Shown here in pieces: positions 17,459 through 23,993 of a DNA stretch of 32,913 bases. Numbering within the stretch: the first letter of the stretch is position 1; the number at the start of each line of letters is the position of its first letter. The DNA is from Pseudomonas kitaguniensis. GTDB taxonomy: Bacteria; Pseudomonadota; Gammaproteobacteria; Pseudomonadales; Pseudomonadaceae. Both the position numbers and the translations under genes were made by a program. The stretch covers positions 1 to 32,913 of the forward strand of contig NZ_VUAZ01000117.1 of NCBI RefSeq assembly GCF_009296165.1, given 5' to 3'. The notes below the pieces were generated by a model. It was not told the origin of the DNA. It saw only the letters and a list, made by a program, of their open reading frames with translations, and searched no databases.

Positions 17459-18349
17459 TTAGCCGATGCGGTCACTGCCCAACGCATCGCGCTGCATCGA
17501 CTGCAGGTTTTTCTCGATGGTTTCGCAGATGCTTTCCATCTGGATCTGGTGTTCGCTGGAATGAAACGGGCTTTGCAGGTCGGTGCCGATGCGTTCAATC
17601 GCCAGCAGCATAAAGCCGACCACCGTCGACGCCAGCGGCGTAAACCAACCCAGCGACTCCACCAGGCCGACCGGTACGATCAGGCAGAACAGCGAAATAA
17701 ACAGCCGCGGGAAATACACGTAAGGGTAGGGCAGCGGCGTGTTGGCGATGCGTTCCATGCCGCCCTGCGAGTTGGACAAGTCGACCAGAGTGGATTCGAT
17801 CCGCGCCAGGCGAATGCTGTCCAAATGCCCGGCCTTGTATTCCTTGGCCAGCAGGGCGGCGGAGCCGGTGAGAATGTCGTTGGCGAAGTTATTGGTGGTG
17901 CCGTTGCGGGCAAACTCTTCGGCCGGGATAAACGCGCGCACCTCGTCCGGGCACGGCTTGCGTCGTAGTTGCGCGGCCAGGCAATTTACGTAGGCCACAT
18001 GGCGGCGCAGCAGGGTGGCTTTGATCGGGTGCGCCTCGCCGTCCGGGTCATCCAGCAGCGTCAGCACCTGGCGCGCAAAACTGCGCGAGTTATTCACCAT
18101 CGCGCCCCACAGGGTACGGGCTTCCCACCAACGGTTATAGGCGCTGCTGTTACGAAAACTGATCAGCACCACCAGCGCCGAACCCAGCAGCGTCAGGGGC
18201 ATCAGCGGTAAATTGATCTTGGTGGTCAGGAACAGCATGAAGTCCACCGTGACGGCGACATCCCACAACAATAGCCAGAACAGCGCCCAACCCACATAAC
18301 CCATGGTCTTGATGATCAAGCGATACTTTTTGATGATGGCGGCTTTCAA
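17459..18349 (-). CDS. Bestrophin-family (UPF0187) anion channel-like membrane protein
   Basis: Predicted inner-membrane channel of 296 residues. The family signature FRNSSAYNRWWEARTLWGAMVNNSR (about 66-90) is clear. Hydrophobic helices occur at about 17-36, 45-65, 213-235 and 240-257, with a polar C-terminal region containing LQSPFHSSEHQIQMESICETIEKNL, the bestrophin-type segment with conserved acidic and polar positions. Bacterial relatives (for example KpBest) conduct ions, but their physiological role is unclear. The start is a TTG at 18349 (MKAAIIKKYRLIIKTMGY); the ribosome site is weak, and an ATG at residue 16 is an alternative that would cut into the first amphipathic stretch. It is divergent from the phosphoesterase gene, with no functional link visible. 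Confidence 0.85.
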   Translation of the reverse strand: MKAAIIKKYRLIIKTMGYVGWALFWLLLWDVAVTVDFMLFLTTKINLPLMPLTLLGSALVVLISFRNSSAYNRWWEARTLWGAMVNNSRSFARQVLTLLDDPDGEAHPIKATLLRRHVAYVNCLAAQLRRKPCPDEVRAFIPAEEFARNGTTNNFANDILTGSAALLAKEYKAGHLDSIRLARIESTLVDLSNSQGGMERIANTPLPYPYVYFPRLFISLFCLIVPVGLVESLGWFTPLASTVVGFMLLAIERIGTDLQSPFHSSEHQIQMESICETIEKNLQSMQRDALGSDRIG

Positions 18350-18517
18350 ACGAGGACCTCGCAGGGAGCGGTAAGCAAGAGTACCTACACTCGGACGCTG
18401 ATGTGCGGGTAAAGGTTCGCCATGCGACTGAATCGATTAAGTCGCGTGCAACTTATCGGCGGTGGGGCAATCAGTAAAACGGTCAGGCGGGCTTATCAAT
18501 ACCGAGCAGGAGGGGCT

Positions 18518-18976
18518 ATGAAAGTTGGCGTAATTTCCGATACCCACGGCCTGCTGCGCCCCGAAGCCGTGGCGGCGCTGCAAGGGTGTGAACAGATCAT
18601 TCATGCGGGTGACATCGGTAGCGCGGAGATTCTTCAGCAATTGGCGTGCATCGCGCCGCTGCACGTGGTGCGCGGCAACAATGACCAGGATGCGGTGTGG
18701 GCGCAGCAGGTGCCCGACCATCTGAACCTGGATGTTCATGGCTGGAATACGCTGGTGGTGCATGACATTGCCGACGTGCCTGCGTTACTTGGCCCGCAGA
18801 CGCGGCTGGTGATCACCGGTCACTCGCATAAACCTTTGATTGAGTGGCGCGGTGCAGTCTTGTATGTGAACCCCGGCAGCGCGGGGCGGCGGCGCTTCAA
18901 ATTGCCGGTGACGCTGGCGGTGCTTGAGGTGCTGGGCAGCTCAATCGAGCCGCAGCTTGTTTCGCTGCTGGACTGA
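18518..18976 (+). CDS. YfcE/MJ0936-type metallophosphoesterase
   Basis: Small cytoplasmic phosphoesterase of the calcineurin superfamily, 152 residues. All metal-binding motifs are present: DTHG (about 8-11), GDIG (about 35-38), GNND (about 57-60), the VVHD segment and GHSH (about 104-107), followed by NPGSAGRRRF. The reading frame extends upstream to 18422. However, the ATG at 18518 lies 7 bases after AGGAGG and begins with the family's usual MKVGVISDTHG, so it is the real start. The natural substrate is unknown; relatives hydrolyse phosphodiester model substrates. It is followed by the convergent ArsR-family gene only 8 bases away. Confidence 0.88.
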   Translation: MKVGVISDTHGLLRPEAVAALQGCEQIIHAGDIGSAEILQQLACIAPLHVVRGNNDQDAVWAQQVPDHLNLDVHGWNTLVVHDIADVPALLGPQTRLVITGHSHKPLIEWRGAVLYVNPGSAGRRRFKLPVTLAVLEVLGSSIEPQLVSLLD

Positions 18977-18984
18977 TGCAGATT

Positions 18985-19296
18985 TTAGCGCTGGCTGAGA
19001 ATACTCTGCAGCAGCCCGGGGAACCGGCTCTCAAGCAACTCGCCGCGCAATGAATTCAGATGAGTGGTGCCCGCACTGCGGGTGTGCACCAAGCCTGCGT
19101 CGCGCAGCACGCGAAAGTGGTGGGACATGCTCGATTTAGGCCGCCCGCCGTCCAACTCGCCACACGTGGCCTCGGGCACACCGGCCAAACAGCGCACGAT
19201 TTCCAGGCGCACAGAGTCGCTCAGCGCGTAGAGCACGCGTTCGAGAGTCAGGTCTTCAATGGCCGGGTGTTTGAAAGCTCGCATGAAATGAATCAT
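18985..19296 (-). CDS. ArsR-family winged-helix regulator, divergent from xenA
   Basis: A 103-residue DNA-binding protein with the ArsR fold: helix block LERVLYALSDSVRLEIVRCLAG, recognition helix-turn-helix GRPKSSMSHHFRVLRDAGLV (about 51-70), and wing TRSAGTTHLNSLR. It lacks the CxC metal site of arsenic/zinc sensors, so the signal is probably not a metal. It is divergent from xenA, with a perfect inverted repeat in the short gap. This suggests it represses xenA and itself until an electrophile or xenobiotic appears. The regulatory target is inferred from layout. The ATG at 19296 is the first start; a second Met at residue 5 is possible. Confidence 0.85.
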   Translation of the reverse strand: MIHFMRAFKHPAIEDLTLERVLYALSDSVRLEIVRCLAGVPEATCGELDGGRPKSSMSHHFRVLRDAGLVHTRSAGTTHLNSLRGELLESRFPGLLQSILSQR

Positions 19297-19320
19297 AACA
19301 GGGGGCTATCGTTGAATACT

Positions 19321-19344
19321 ATAGTTCGATTACCATCGAACTAT
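19321..19344. promoter_or_regulatory. Perfect palindrome, candidate ArsR-family operator
   Basis: ATAGTTCGAT (19321-19330) and its exact reverse complement (19335-19344) are separated by TACC. The 24-base element lies in the 78-base gap between the divergent regulator and xenA, where it could cover both promoters. ArsR-family dimers typically bind imperfect 12-2-12 type palindromes near the promoter. Confidence 0.75.
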
Positions 19345-19374
19345 CGAATCACTCACTCGCTCCTGGAGTCCACG

Positions 19375-20466
19375 ATGTCAGCATTGTTCGAACCGTTCAA
19401 ACTCAAAGACGTTACCCTGCGCAACCGCATCGCAATTCCGCCGATGTGCCAATACCGAGCCGACGATGGCATCGTCAACGACTGGCACCACGTTCACTTG
19501 GCGAGCATGGCCCGTGGCGGCGCCGGTTTGCTGGTGGTTGAAGCCACTGCCGTGGCCCCCGAAGGCCGCATCACCCCAGGCTGCGCCGGCATCTGGAGCG
19601 ACGCACACGCCGAAGCCTTCGTGCCGATGGTCAAGGCCATCAAGGCTGCAGGCTCAGTGCCGGGCATCCAGATTGCCCACGCCGGCCGCAAAGCCAGCGC
19701 CAATCGCCCGTGGGAAGGTGATGACCACATGCCCGCGTCCGACGCGCGCAGCTGGGAAACCATCGCGCCGTCGGCGATTGCGTTTGGTGCGAACCTGCCT
19801 AACGTGCCGCGCGCCATGACCCTGGAAGACATCGCCCGTGTGCGCCAGGACTTCGTCGATGCCGCCCGCCGGGCGCGTGACGCCGGTTTTGAATGGATCG
19901 AATTGCACTTCGCCCACGGCTACCTGGGGCAGAGCTTTTTCTCCGAGCATTCCAACCAGCGTACCGATGCCTACGGTGGCAGCTTCGATAACCGCTGCCG
20001 TTTCCTGCTGGAAACCCTGGCCGCCGTGCGTGAAGTATGGCCAGAGAACCTGCCACTGACCGCACGTTTCGGTGTGATCGAATACGACGGCCGTGACGAA
20101 CAAACACTGACTGAATCCATCGAACTGGCCCGCCGTTTCAAGGCTGGCGGCCTGGACTTGCTGAGCGTCAGCGTCGGTTTCACCATTCCTGACACCAACA
20201 TTCCGTGGGGCCCGGCCTTCATGGGCCCGATCGCCGAGCGCGTACGTCGCGAAGCGGGCATCCCGGTCACCTCGGCGTGGGGTTTTGGTACGCCGCAACT
20301 GGCCGAAAGCGCCCTGCAAGCCGGGCACCTTGACCTGGTTTCGGTGGGCCGCGCCCACTTGGCCGACCCGCATTGGGCGTATTTTGCAGCCAAAGAGCTG
20401 GGCGTCGACAATGCGTCCTGGACCTTGCCGGCACCCTACGCGCATTGGTTGGAACGCTATCGCTGA
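19375..20466 (+). CDS. xenA: Xenobiotic reductase XenA, old yellow enzyme family
   Basis: FMN-dependent NAD(P)H oxidoreductase that reduces activated alkenes, nitrate esters and nitroaromatics in the cytoplasm. The frame is open from 19060, but the ATG at 19375 follows CTGGAG and gives 363 residues, as in P. putida XenA. Key features: Cys25 in PPMCQY (tunes flavin potential), QIAHAGRKASANRPWEGDD, ELHFAHGYLGQSFFS (substrate-binding His pair and Tyr), RTDAYGGSFDNR, and VGRAHLADPHWAYFAAKELG (phosphate binding). The protein follows XenA almost throughout. It is divergently paired with the ArsR-type regulator and probably repressed by it. Confidence 0.95.
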   Translation: MSALFEPFKLKDVTLRNRIAIPPMCQYRADDGIVNDWHHVHLASMARGGAGLLVVEATAVAPEGRITPGCAGIWSDAHAEAFVPMVKAIKAAGSVPGIQIAHAGRKASANRPWEGDDHMPASDARSWETIAPSAIAFGANLPNVPRAMTLEDIARVRQDFVDAARRARDAGFEWIELHFAHGYLGQSFFSEHSNQRTDAYGGSFDNRCRFLLETLAAVREVWPENLPLTARFGVIEYDGRDEQTLTESIELARRFKAGGLDLLSVSVGFTIPDTNIPWGPAFMGPIAERVRREAGIPVTSAWGFGTPQLAESALQAGHLDLVSVGRAHLADPHWAYFAAKELGVDNASWTLPAPYAHWLERYR

Positions 20467-20694
20467 GGCGAGGCAACAACGCTCAACGCCCTTCGGGATC
20501 GCGAAGCGGTATGGATCGGTTACGACCCCAGCCGCACCCGTGATGCAGAGGGGCTTGCAGATTTTGAAAAGACACACAGGGTGTATACGAATAACCAGAT
20601 ATGGCCGATCAGGCAGTTGTTTTTGAAGGTGGATCAGCAACTGCGGCGTGATCGGCGTATGGGTTGGAACGAGTTCTCACTCGGTCCTTCCTGA
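20467..20694 (+). pseudogene. Headless 75-codon reading frame, likely 3' remnant of an unidentified gene
   Basis: Directly after the xenA TGA, and in the same frame, 75 further codons stay open until a TGA at 20692-20694. The reading has protein-like composition: VWIGYDPSRTRDAEG, then KTHRVYTNNQIWPIRQLFL and RMGWNEFSLGPS. There is no ATG in frame. I do not recognise it; the WIGYDPS start faintly recalls phage terminase nuclease domains, but this is weak. It is most likely the tail of a gene whose front was deleted, at the border of the lower-GC accessory patch. Confidence 0.4.
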
Positions 20695-20723
20695 TAAGAG
20701 ACCTCAAGTGACACTCGCCCGAA

Positions 20724-21122
20724 TTACCTGAGTTTTATCAGCACGAATACAACAGCTAGCCAAACTCAAGTCCCAATCATCATCGCAAAGTCGAGTTTCA
20801 GCAGGCGTTTAAGGTAAGGAGGAAAGGTTTCAAGATCGACAGGGTTTAGGTCGCCAAGACGGATGTGTATCCTTGGCATCATTAGCATTCCTGTGATTTT
20901 GGCTATCTCCAAGAGAGACCAAATCAAACCCCGTTTCCCTGGGTAATCTCCCCAAATATAAATATTACGGCTGTTCTTCAAGGCCTCTTTCATAGCGTCC
21001 AAGTGGCGGTGGGTAAGTTACGGGCTGTAAGCAAGATTCATAAATGCAAGCAGACCCCAGCCACTAGTAAGAATGATCGCAGTCCAGGGTGGCCAGGCGT
21101 ACTCCCATGCGCCATCCTGCAC
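20724..21122 (-). pseudogene. Decayed second copy of the downstream-type membrane immunity gene
   Basis: Read from a GTG at 21122 to a TAA at 20724, this is a colinear paralogue of the intact gene at 21170-21562. Blocks shared include HLDAMKEALKNSR.IYIWGD, GKRG.IWSLLE, IRLGDL.PVDLE.FPPYLKRLL. Two in-frame stops break it: TAA where the intact copy has Tyr (SLYLTRRH against SP*LTHRH), and TGA where the intact copy has Pro (IFTPVIW against IGT*VW). The first membrane segment is strongly diverged while the middle is conserved. The internal stretch 20766-21002 is still open (78 codons) and could be mistaken for a gene. Duplicate immunity genes next to toxins are common; this one is dead. Confidence 0.75.
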
Positions 21123-21169
21123 TTGGCAACAGTGCTGCGCTTTGAGCCTTGGGATAGTCGACCATCGCG

Positions 21170-21562
21170 CTACTTAAGTTTCAGCACGACGGCCACAACT
21201 ACCATCCAAATTACAGGCGTGAAGATCATCGCCGTCACGATTACAAGAAGACGTTTCAGATACGGTGGGAAGTTTTCTAAATCTACCGGGTCCAAGTCGC
21301 CTAGGCGGATGTACGCTTTTGGCATCGTAATCATTCCGGCAATTTTTGACATTTCCAATAGGGACCAAATTACACCGCGCTTACCCAAGCTATCTCCCCA
21401 TATATAAATGTAGCGGCTGTTCTTCAAAGCCTCCTTCATCGCGTCCAAGTGACGGCGGGTAAGGTACAGACTGAATGATAGTCCGACTAGTGCAAGCAGG
21501 CCTGGGCCGCCAGCAACAATCCAGAAAGCCAGCCAGGATTTCCAAAATTCGTCTGAGGTCAT
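21170..21562 (-). CDS. Small two-helix membrane protein, probable immunity protein to the adjacent toxin
   Basis: A 130-residue protein beginning MTSDEFWKSWLAFW. One membrane helix lies near residues 13-34 (FWIVAGGPGLLALVGLSFSLYL) and a second at the C-terminus (about 107-127, IVTAMIFTPVIWMVVVAVV). A soluble middle between them contains YIYIWGDSLGKRG and DPVDLENFPPYLKRLL. Its ATG at 21562 overlaps the stop of the upstream glycine-zipper frame (ATGA), indicating tight translational coupling. I do not recognise a named family. A membrane immunity protein is inferred from coupling to a pore-forming-type toxin tail and from the duplicated copy next door. The larger open frame to 21736 is only overlap with the toxin. 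Base composition is lower in GC than surrounding genes. Confidence 0.6.
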   Translation of the reverse strand: MTSDEFWKSWLAFWIVAGGPGLLALVGLSFSLYLTRRHLDAMKEALKNSRYIYIWGDSLGKRGVIWSLLEMSKIAGMITMPKAYIRLGDLDPVDLENFPPYLKRLLVIVTAMIFTPVIWMVVVAVVLKLK

Positions 21563-22048
21563 TGTAAAGTTTTCTCGTACAAAATTTCGCCGCCTAATTC
21601 GCCGCCCATACCACCGACTGTCGTCCCCACCCATGCGCCTGCCCCCACTATGGATGCAACACATACGACACCACCGATCCCTGTAGAGATGCCAAGCGCC
21701 ACACAAATCGAACCACCGGCTAGGCCACTTGCCCATCCACTTGCCTTCATATACTCGGCTGCGCGACTGGTCGCCTCAACGTGATTAGCGTAACAGCGCA
21801 ACATGGTTAAAGCCTTCACCCGCAGCAGTCACGATTTGCGCCGTTGTGCCGTCGGGATATACAGCGTAATCACCCTTCTGCGCTGCACGTACTTGCTCAC
21901 CATTGGGCAGCTTGAATTCCATCGTCGATACCGTTTGTTGAATAACTCCACCGTTGCGGGTTTGGCTGCCTTGCGCTGCGATGCGGTAGATGGCGATAGG
22001 AGGGTGAGTTTTTATGTGTTTCTGCTGCTGTTTAACTATTGTCGACAC
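21559..22048 (-). pseudogene. Decayed PAAR-like type VI secretion effector with glycine-zipper toxin tail
   Basis: Two frames together resemble a specialised PAAR effector. The front (from about a GTG at 22048; the open frame reaches 22159) has the PAAR-like pattern PIAIYRIAAQGSQTRNGGVI, GEQVRAAQKGDYAVYPDGTTAQIVTAAGEG, ending HVALLR. The back (21559-21819) has AAEYMKASGW and a glycine-rich membrane segment (SGLAGGSICVALGISTGIGG, VGTTVGGMGGELGGEILYE), typical of pore-forming toxin tails. The junction needs a one-base loss or two-base gain, the opposite phase to the homopolymer errors elsewhere in the window. PAAR relatives continue ALVGSxLSNGDEI at this point, so a middle section seems deleted. 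A clear ATG for the front is lacking. The pore-forming activity is inferred. No other T6SS gene is in the window. Confidence 0.55.
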
Positions 22049-22159
22049 TCCTTCGTTGCAGGTGCCTAGTTTTCTCTTCGTTAGCCTCAAGTTTTCTGGA
22101 TCGCGGAGAAAGCCTGAAGAGACTTCATTGGTGTACAAACGGGACGATGCTGCACTCAC

Positions 22160-22461
22160 TTTTATTATCCTGATCCAGGGTTATAAGTGTGCTGCTTTCC
22201 TTATTGTCACTTTGACTGGACGATAGGGCGGGGATCTATCAGGCGGTAACAGGGAGCAGCACGTATTTATTACGCCGCTACACTGATAATATAAAAGCTG
22301 GAAGTAAAGTCGGACGTTTCCGAAAATGAGACTGTAAATGTCTGACAGAGTGGCGGCATTTGCTAAAGGGTAGAGCGTAATGTCGCATATGGGCGACAAT
22401 TACGCAGTTGCGGCTGTGATAGTGGTTAGGCGCCCGATGCATTGCACCGGGCGCGAACTAC
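22160..22461. other. AT-rich gap with two hairpins, no gene
   Basis: No credible coding frame. Two inverted repeats stand out. GCGTAATGTCGC (22375-22386) pairs with 22393-22405 apart from one bulged base. GCGCCCG/CGGGCGC (22430-22436 and 22448-22454) lies just past the stop of the minus-strand DUF6124 gene and is a plausible end-of-transcript hairpin without a T-run. The remainder shows nothing I can name. Confidence 0.5.
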
Positions 22462-22752
22462 TTACTGCGGTTCGGGACTACTCGGCTCCATCGCCAAAAG
22501 TAAATCATCAATGATGGCCTTGCCCATTTCGCCCAAGTAGTGCGAGGCGAACGCGAATTTCTCCGCCTTTGGGTCCATTGCGGCCTCAAGCGAGAGCATC
22601 TTTGCGTAGTAGAGCACGTGCGATGCATGTTCAAGCGCTTCACGAAGAGGAACCCCGGCGTTGACGCGGAACAGCTTCAAATGGCCTTTTTCTTCGCCGC
22701 AATCTGCGAAGGTCTGAGCGCCAATGGTTTCTGCTGAGGATGGGTTGATCAT
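22462..22752 (-). CDS. DUF6124 (former DUF3077) family protein
   Basis: A 96-residue soluble protein of a family found mainly in Pseudomonas, with unknown function. The core LFRVNAGVPLREALEHASHVLYYAKMLSLEAAM, then FASHYLGEMGKAIIDDLLLAME, is characteristic. It predicts a mostly helical protein without membrane segments or signal peptide. The ATG at 22752 lies 7 bases after GGGAGG, so translation should be efficient. About 120 bases upstream on the same strand is a three-stem RNA resembling phage C4 antisense RNA, suggesting control by transcript leader structure. The association of this small protein with a phage-type regulator hints at a mobile-element origin; that is inference. Confidence 0.8.
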   Translation of the reverse strand: MINPSSAETIGAQTFADCGEEKGHLKLFRVNAGVPLREALEHASHVLYYAKMLSLEAAMDPKAEKFAFASHYLGEMGKAIIDDLLLAMEPSSPEPQ

Positions 22753-22871
22753 TGCTGGCCTCCCAAGTGACTGGAGGCAATGTTGGTGCGAACTGCACTG
22801 TGGTATTCGAACACGTTATGAAACCTCTGTGATGACCAACTTTGGCGGCCACTCATCATTTCCAGGTGATG
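22753..22871 (-). promoter_or_regulatory. Leader of DUF6124 gene with a target block for the upstream RNA
   Basis: Between the structured RNA and the DUF6124 start, the transcript contains GGCCGCCAAA (plus-strand 22841-22850 reversed). It is exactly complementary to the RNA's own 5' arm (22942-22951). It also contains CTGGAAA (22859-22865 reversed), complementary to part of the RNA's hinge (22891-22897). These fit the target blocks downstream of a P4/P1-type antisense RNA. No coding frame is credible here. Confidence 0.45.
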
Positions 22872-22951
22872 GGTGGCAGCCGTGCGCAGGCTGGAAACCG
22901 AGACAGAGACAACTCGGCAGACACGAATGTCTCCCGCACACGGCCGCCAAA
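22872..22951 (-). ncRNA. C4-type antisense RNA candidate (phage P4/P1 immunity RNA family)
   Basis: The minus-strand RNA folds as a three-way junction. The outer 16-base stem pairs 22933-22948 with 22875-22890 with no mismatches, using three G-U pairs. One inner hairpin is AGACA-UUCG-UGUCU (22919-22932) with a very stable tetraloop. The second is CCGAG/CUCGG (22898-22902 and 22913-22917). The layout of GGCGG...CCGUGUGCGGG, two inner stems, CCAGCCUGCGCACGG and GCCACC resembles the C4 antisense RNA family of phages P1/P7 and the CI RNA of satellite P4. The hinge 22891-22904 is complementary to blocks both upstream (23010-23030) and downstream (22859-22865) on the same strand. A 77-codon frame overlaps it but is probably not real. 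Confidence 0.55.
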
Positions 22952-23223
22952 AAGCACAAACCGCAGACACAAAAAAAGCGTCTGATGATTGTTTGACGAC
23001 GCTACGTGCGTCTCGGTGACGGGTTTCCAGGCCCGATCGCTGATGAGCAGCGACGGCGAGAGGTTAACGCCACGGTCTCTAGGCTGCAACTCATTGTGTA
23101 TTTGAGACGTTTCCGAATGAGGCTACGAAGTTTCATCGTAGGCCTTCCAGGTTTCTCGGTAAAAGGGCGTATCGAATGGCATGCACCTGTCGAACGCGAA
23201 AAACTCAGCCGACTGGCCCTGCT
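22952..23223 (-). promoter_or_regulatory. Upstream leader region of the C4-like RNA
   Basis: No gene is credible in this gap, which precedes the C4-like RNA on the minus strand. It contains two blocks complementary to the RNA hinge: 23010-23017 (against 22897-22904) and 23022-23030 (against 22891-22899). It also contains a small hairpin CTACGA/TCGTAG near 23124-23143. A promoter should lie here but I could not pick one with confidence. Confidence 0.4.
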
Positions 23224-23946
23224 TTACAGCGGGGTCAGCACATTCATCACGGTATCCAGCGCCACCCGCGTGTCATCCAGTTGCACCAGCGAGGCGTGCC
23301 GTGCGCCGAGGGCGTCACGGTTGCGAATGGCCGTGAGGATCGCCTTGTGGCGGGGCAGGCTGAGGCCCTGAATATCCGGGCGGCGGTTGGTGATGTTGAT
23401 CGACTCGCGCAGCGGCAACGACAGCATGTTGCACATGTAGGCGAGCAAGTCGTTGCGCGTGGCGTCGGCAATCGCGCGGTGAAAGTCCAGGTCGGCCTGT
23501 AACAGCGCATCGTGGGTCTTCGCGGTTTCCATGCCGAGGTAAGCAGCCTCGATGGTAGCGATGTCTTCGTCGGTGGCGGTGGTCGCTGCCATGGCGGCGA
23601 TTTCCGGTTCGAGGATGCGCCGCACGCCGGCCAGCGTGTTGAAAAATTCACTGTGCGGCGTGGACTGCATCAACCAGGACAACACGTCCGGGTCGAGCAA
23701 ATGCCACTTCAAGCGCGGCCGCACCACTGCGCCCACGCGGGGTTTGGAATACACCAGGCCCTTGGCGCTGAGCACCCGCGTTGCCTCGCGCAGCACCGAG
23801 CGGCTGACCTTGTACTCCTCGCAAAGCGTGGCCTCCATGGGCAGCCGTTCTTCGGGTTTGAAGCGGCCGGAAACGATGTGCATGCCCAAGTCCTGAACGA
23901 TCTGGGCATGCATGCTCTTGCGCGGCTTGGGCGGCTGGTGATCCAT
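23224..23946 (-). CDS. GntR-family regulator, FadR subfamily, of the arabinonate genes
   Basis: A 240-residue regulator. The N-terminal winged helix (about 10-75) reads MHAQIVQDLGMHIVSGRFKPEERLPMEATLCEEYKVSRSVLREATRVL in outline, with the GntR signature VSRSVLREA. The C-terminal all-helical FCD ligand-binding domain (about 95-230) has the metal/ligand residues expected in DLDFHRAIADATRN and PRHKAILTAIRNRD. It is preceded by the arabinonate dehydratase gene on the same strand with a 47-base gap, so it is probably co-transcribed and autoregulated. Two perfect matches to the FadR-subfamily operator TNGTNNNACNA lie in the 25730-25921 promoter gap. It is probably a repressor relieved by a sugar acid such as arabinonate or ketodeoxyarabonate; the ligand is inferred. 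Confidence 0.88.
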   Translation of the reverse strand: MDHQPPKPRKSMHAQIVQDLGMHIVSGRFKPEERLPMEATLCEEYKVSRSVLREATRVLSAKGLVYSKPRVGAVVRPRLKWHLLDPDVLSWLMQSTPHSEFFNTLAGVRRILEPEIAAMAATTATDEDIATIEAAYLGMETAKTHDALLQADLDFHRAIADATRNDLLAYMCNMLSLPLRESINITNRRPDIQGLSLPRHKAILTAIRNRDALGARHASLVQLDDTRVALDTVMNVLTPL

Positions 23947-23993
23947 AACGAAAGGCAGGCTCTGGCTAAATAGGCGGCATCATAGCATCCCAA

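Noticed and set aside
19060..19374. Extended N-terminus of XenA
   Set aside because: The added 105 residues would run through the palindrome and the divergent regulator gene. XenA proteins start at MSALFEP, which has its own ribosome site.
22856..23089. A 77-codon minus-strand frame over the C4-like RNA
   Set aside because: Frames over C4-type RNAs are often annotated as small proteins. Here it spans the structured RNA and its upstream target blocks, lacks a good ribosome site, and its sequence is dictated by the RNA stems.
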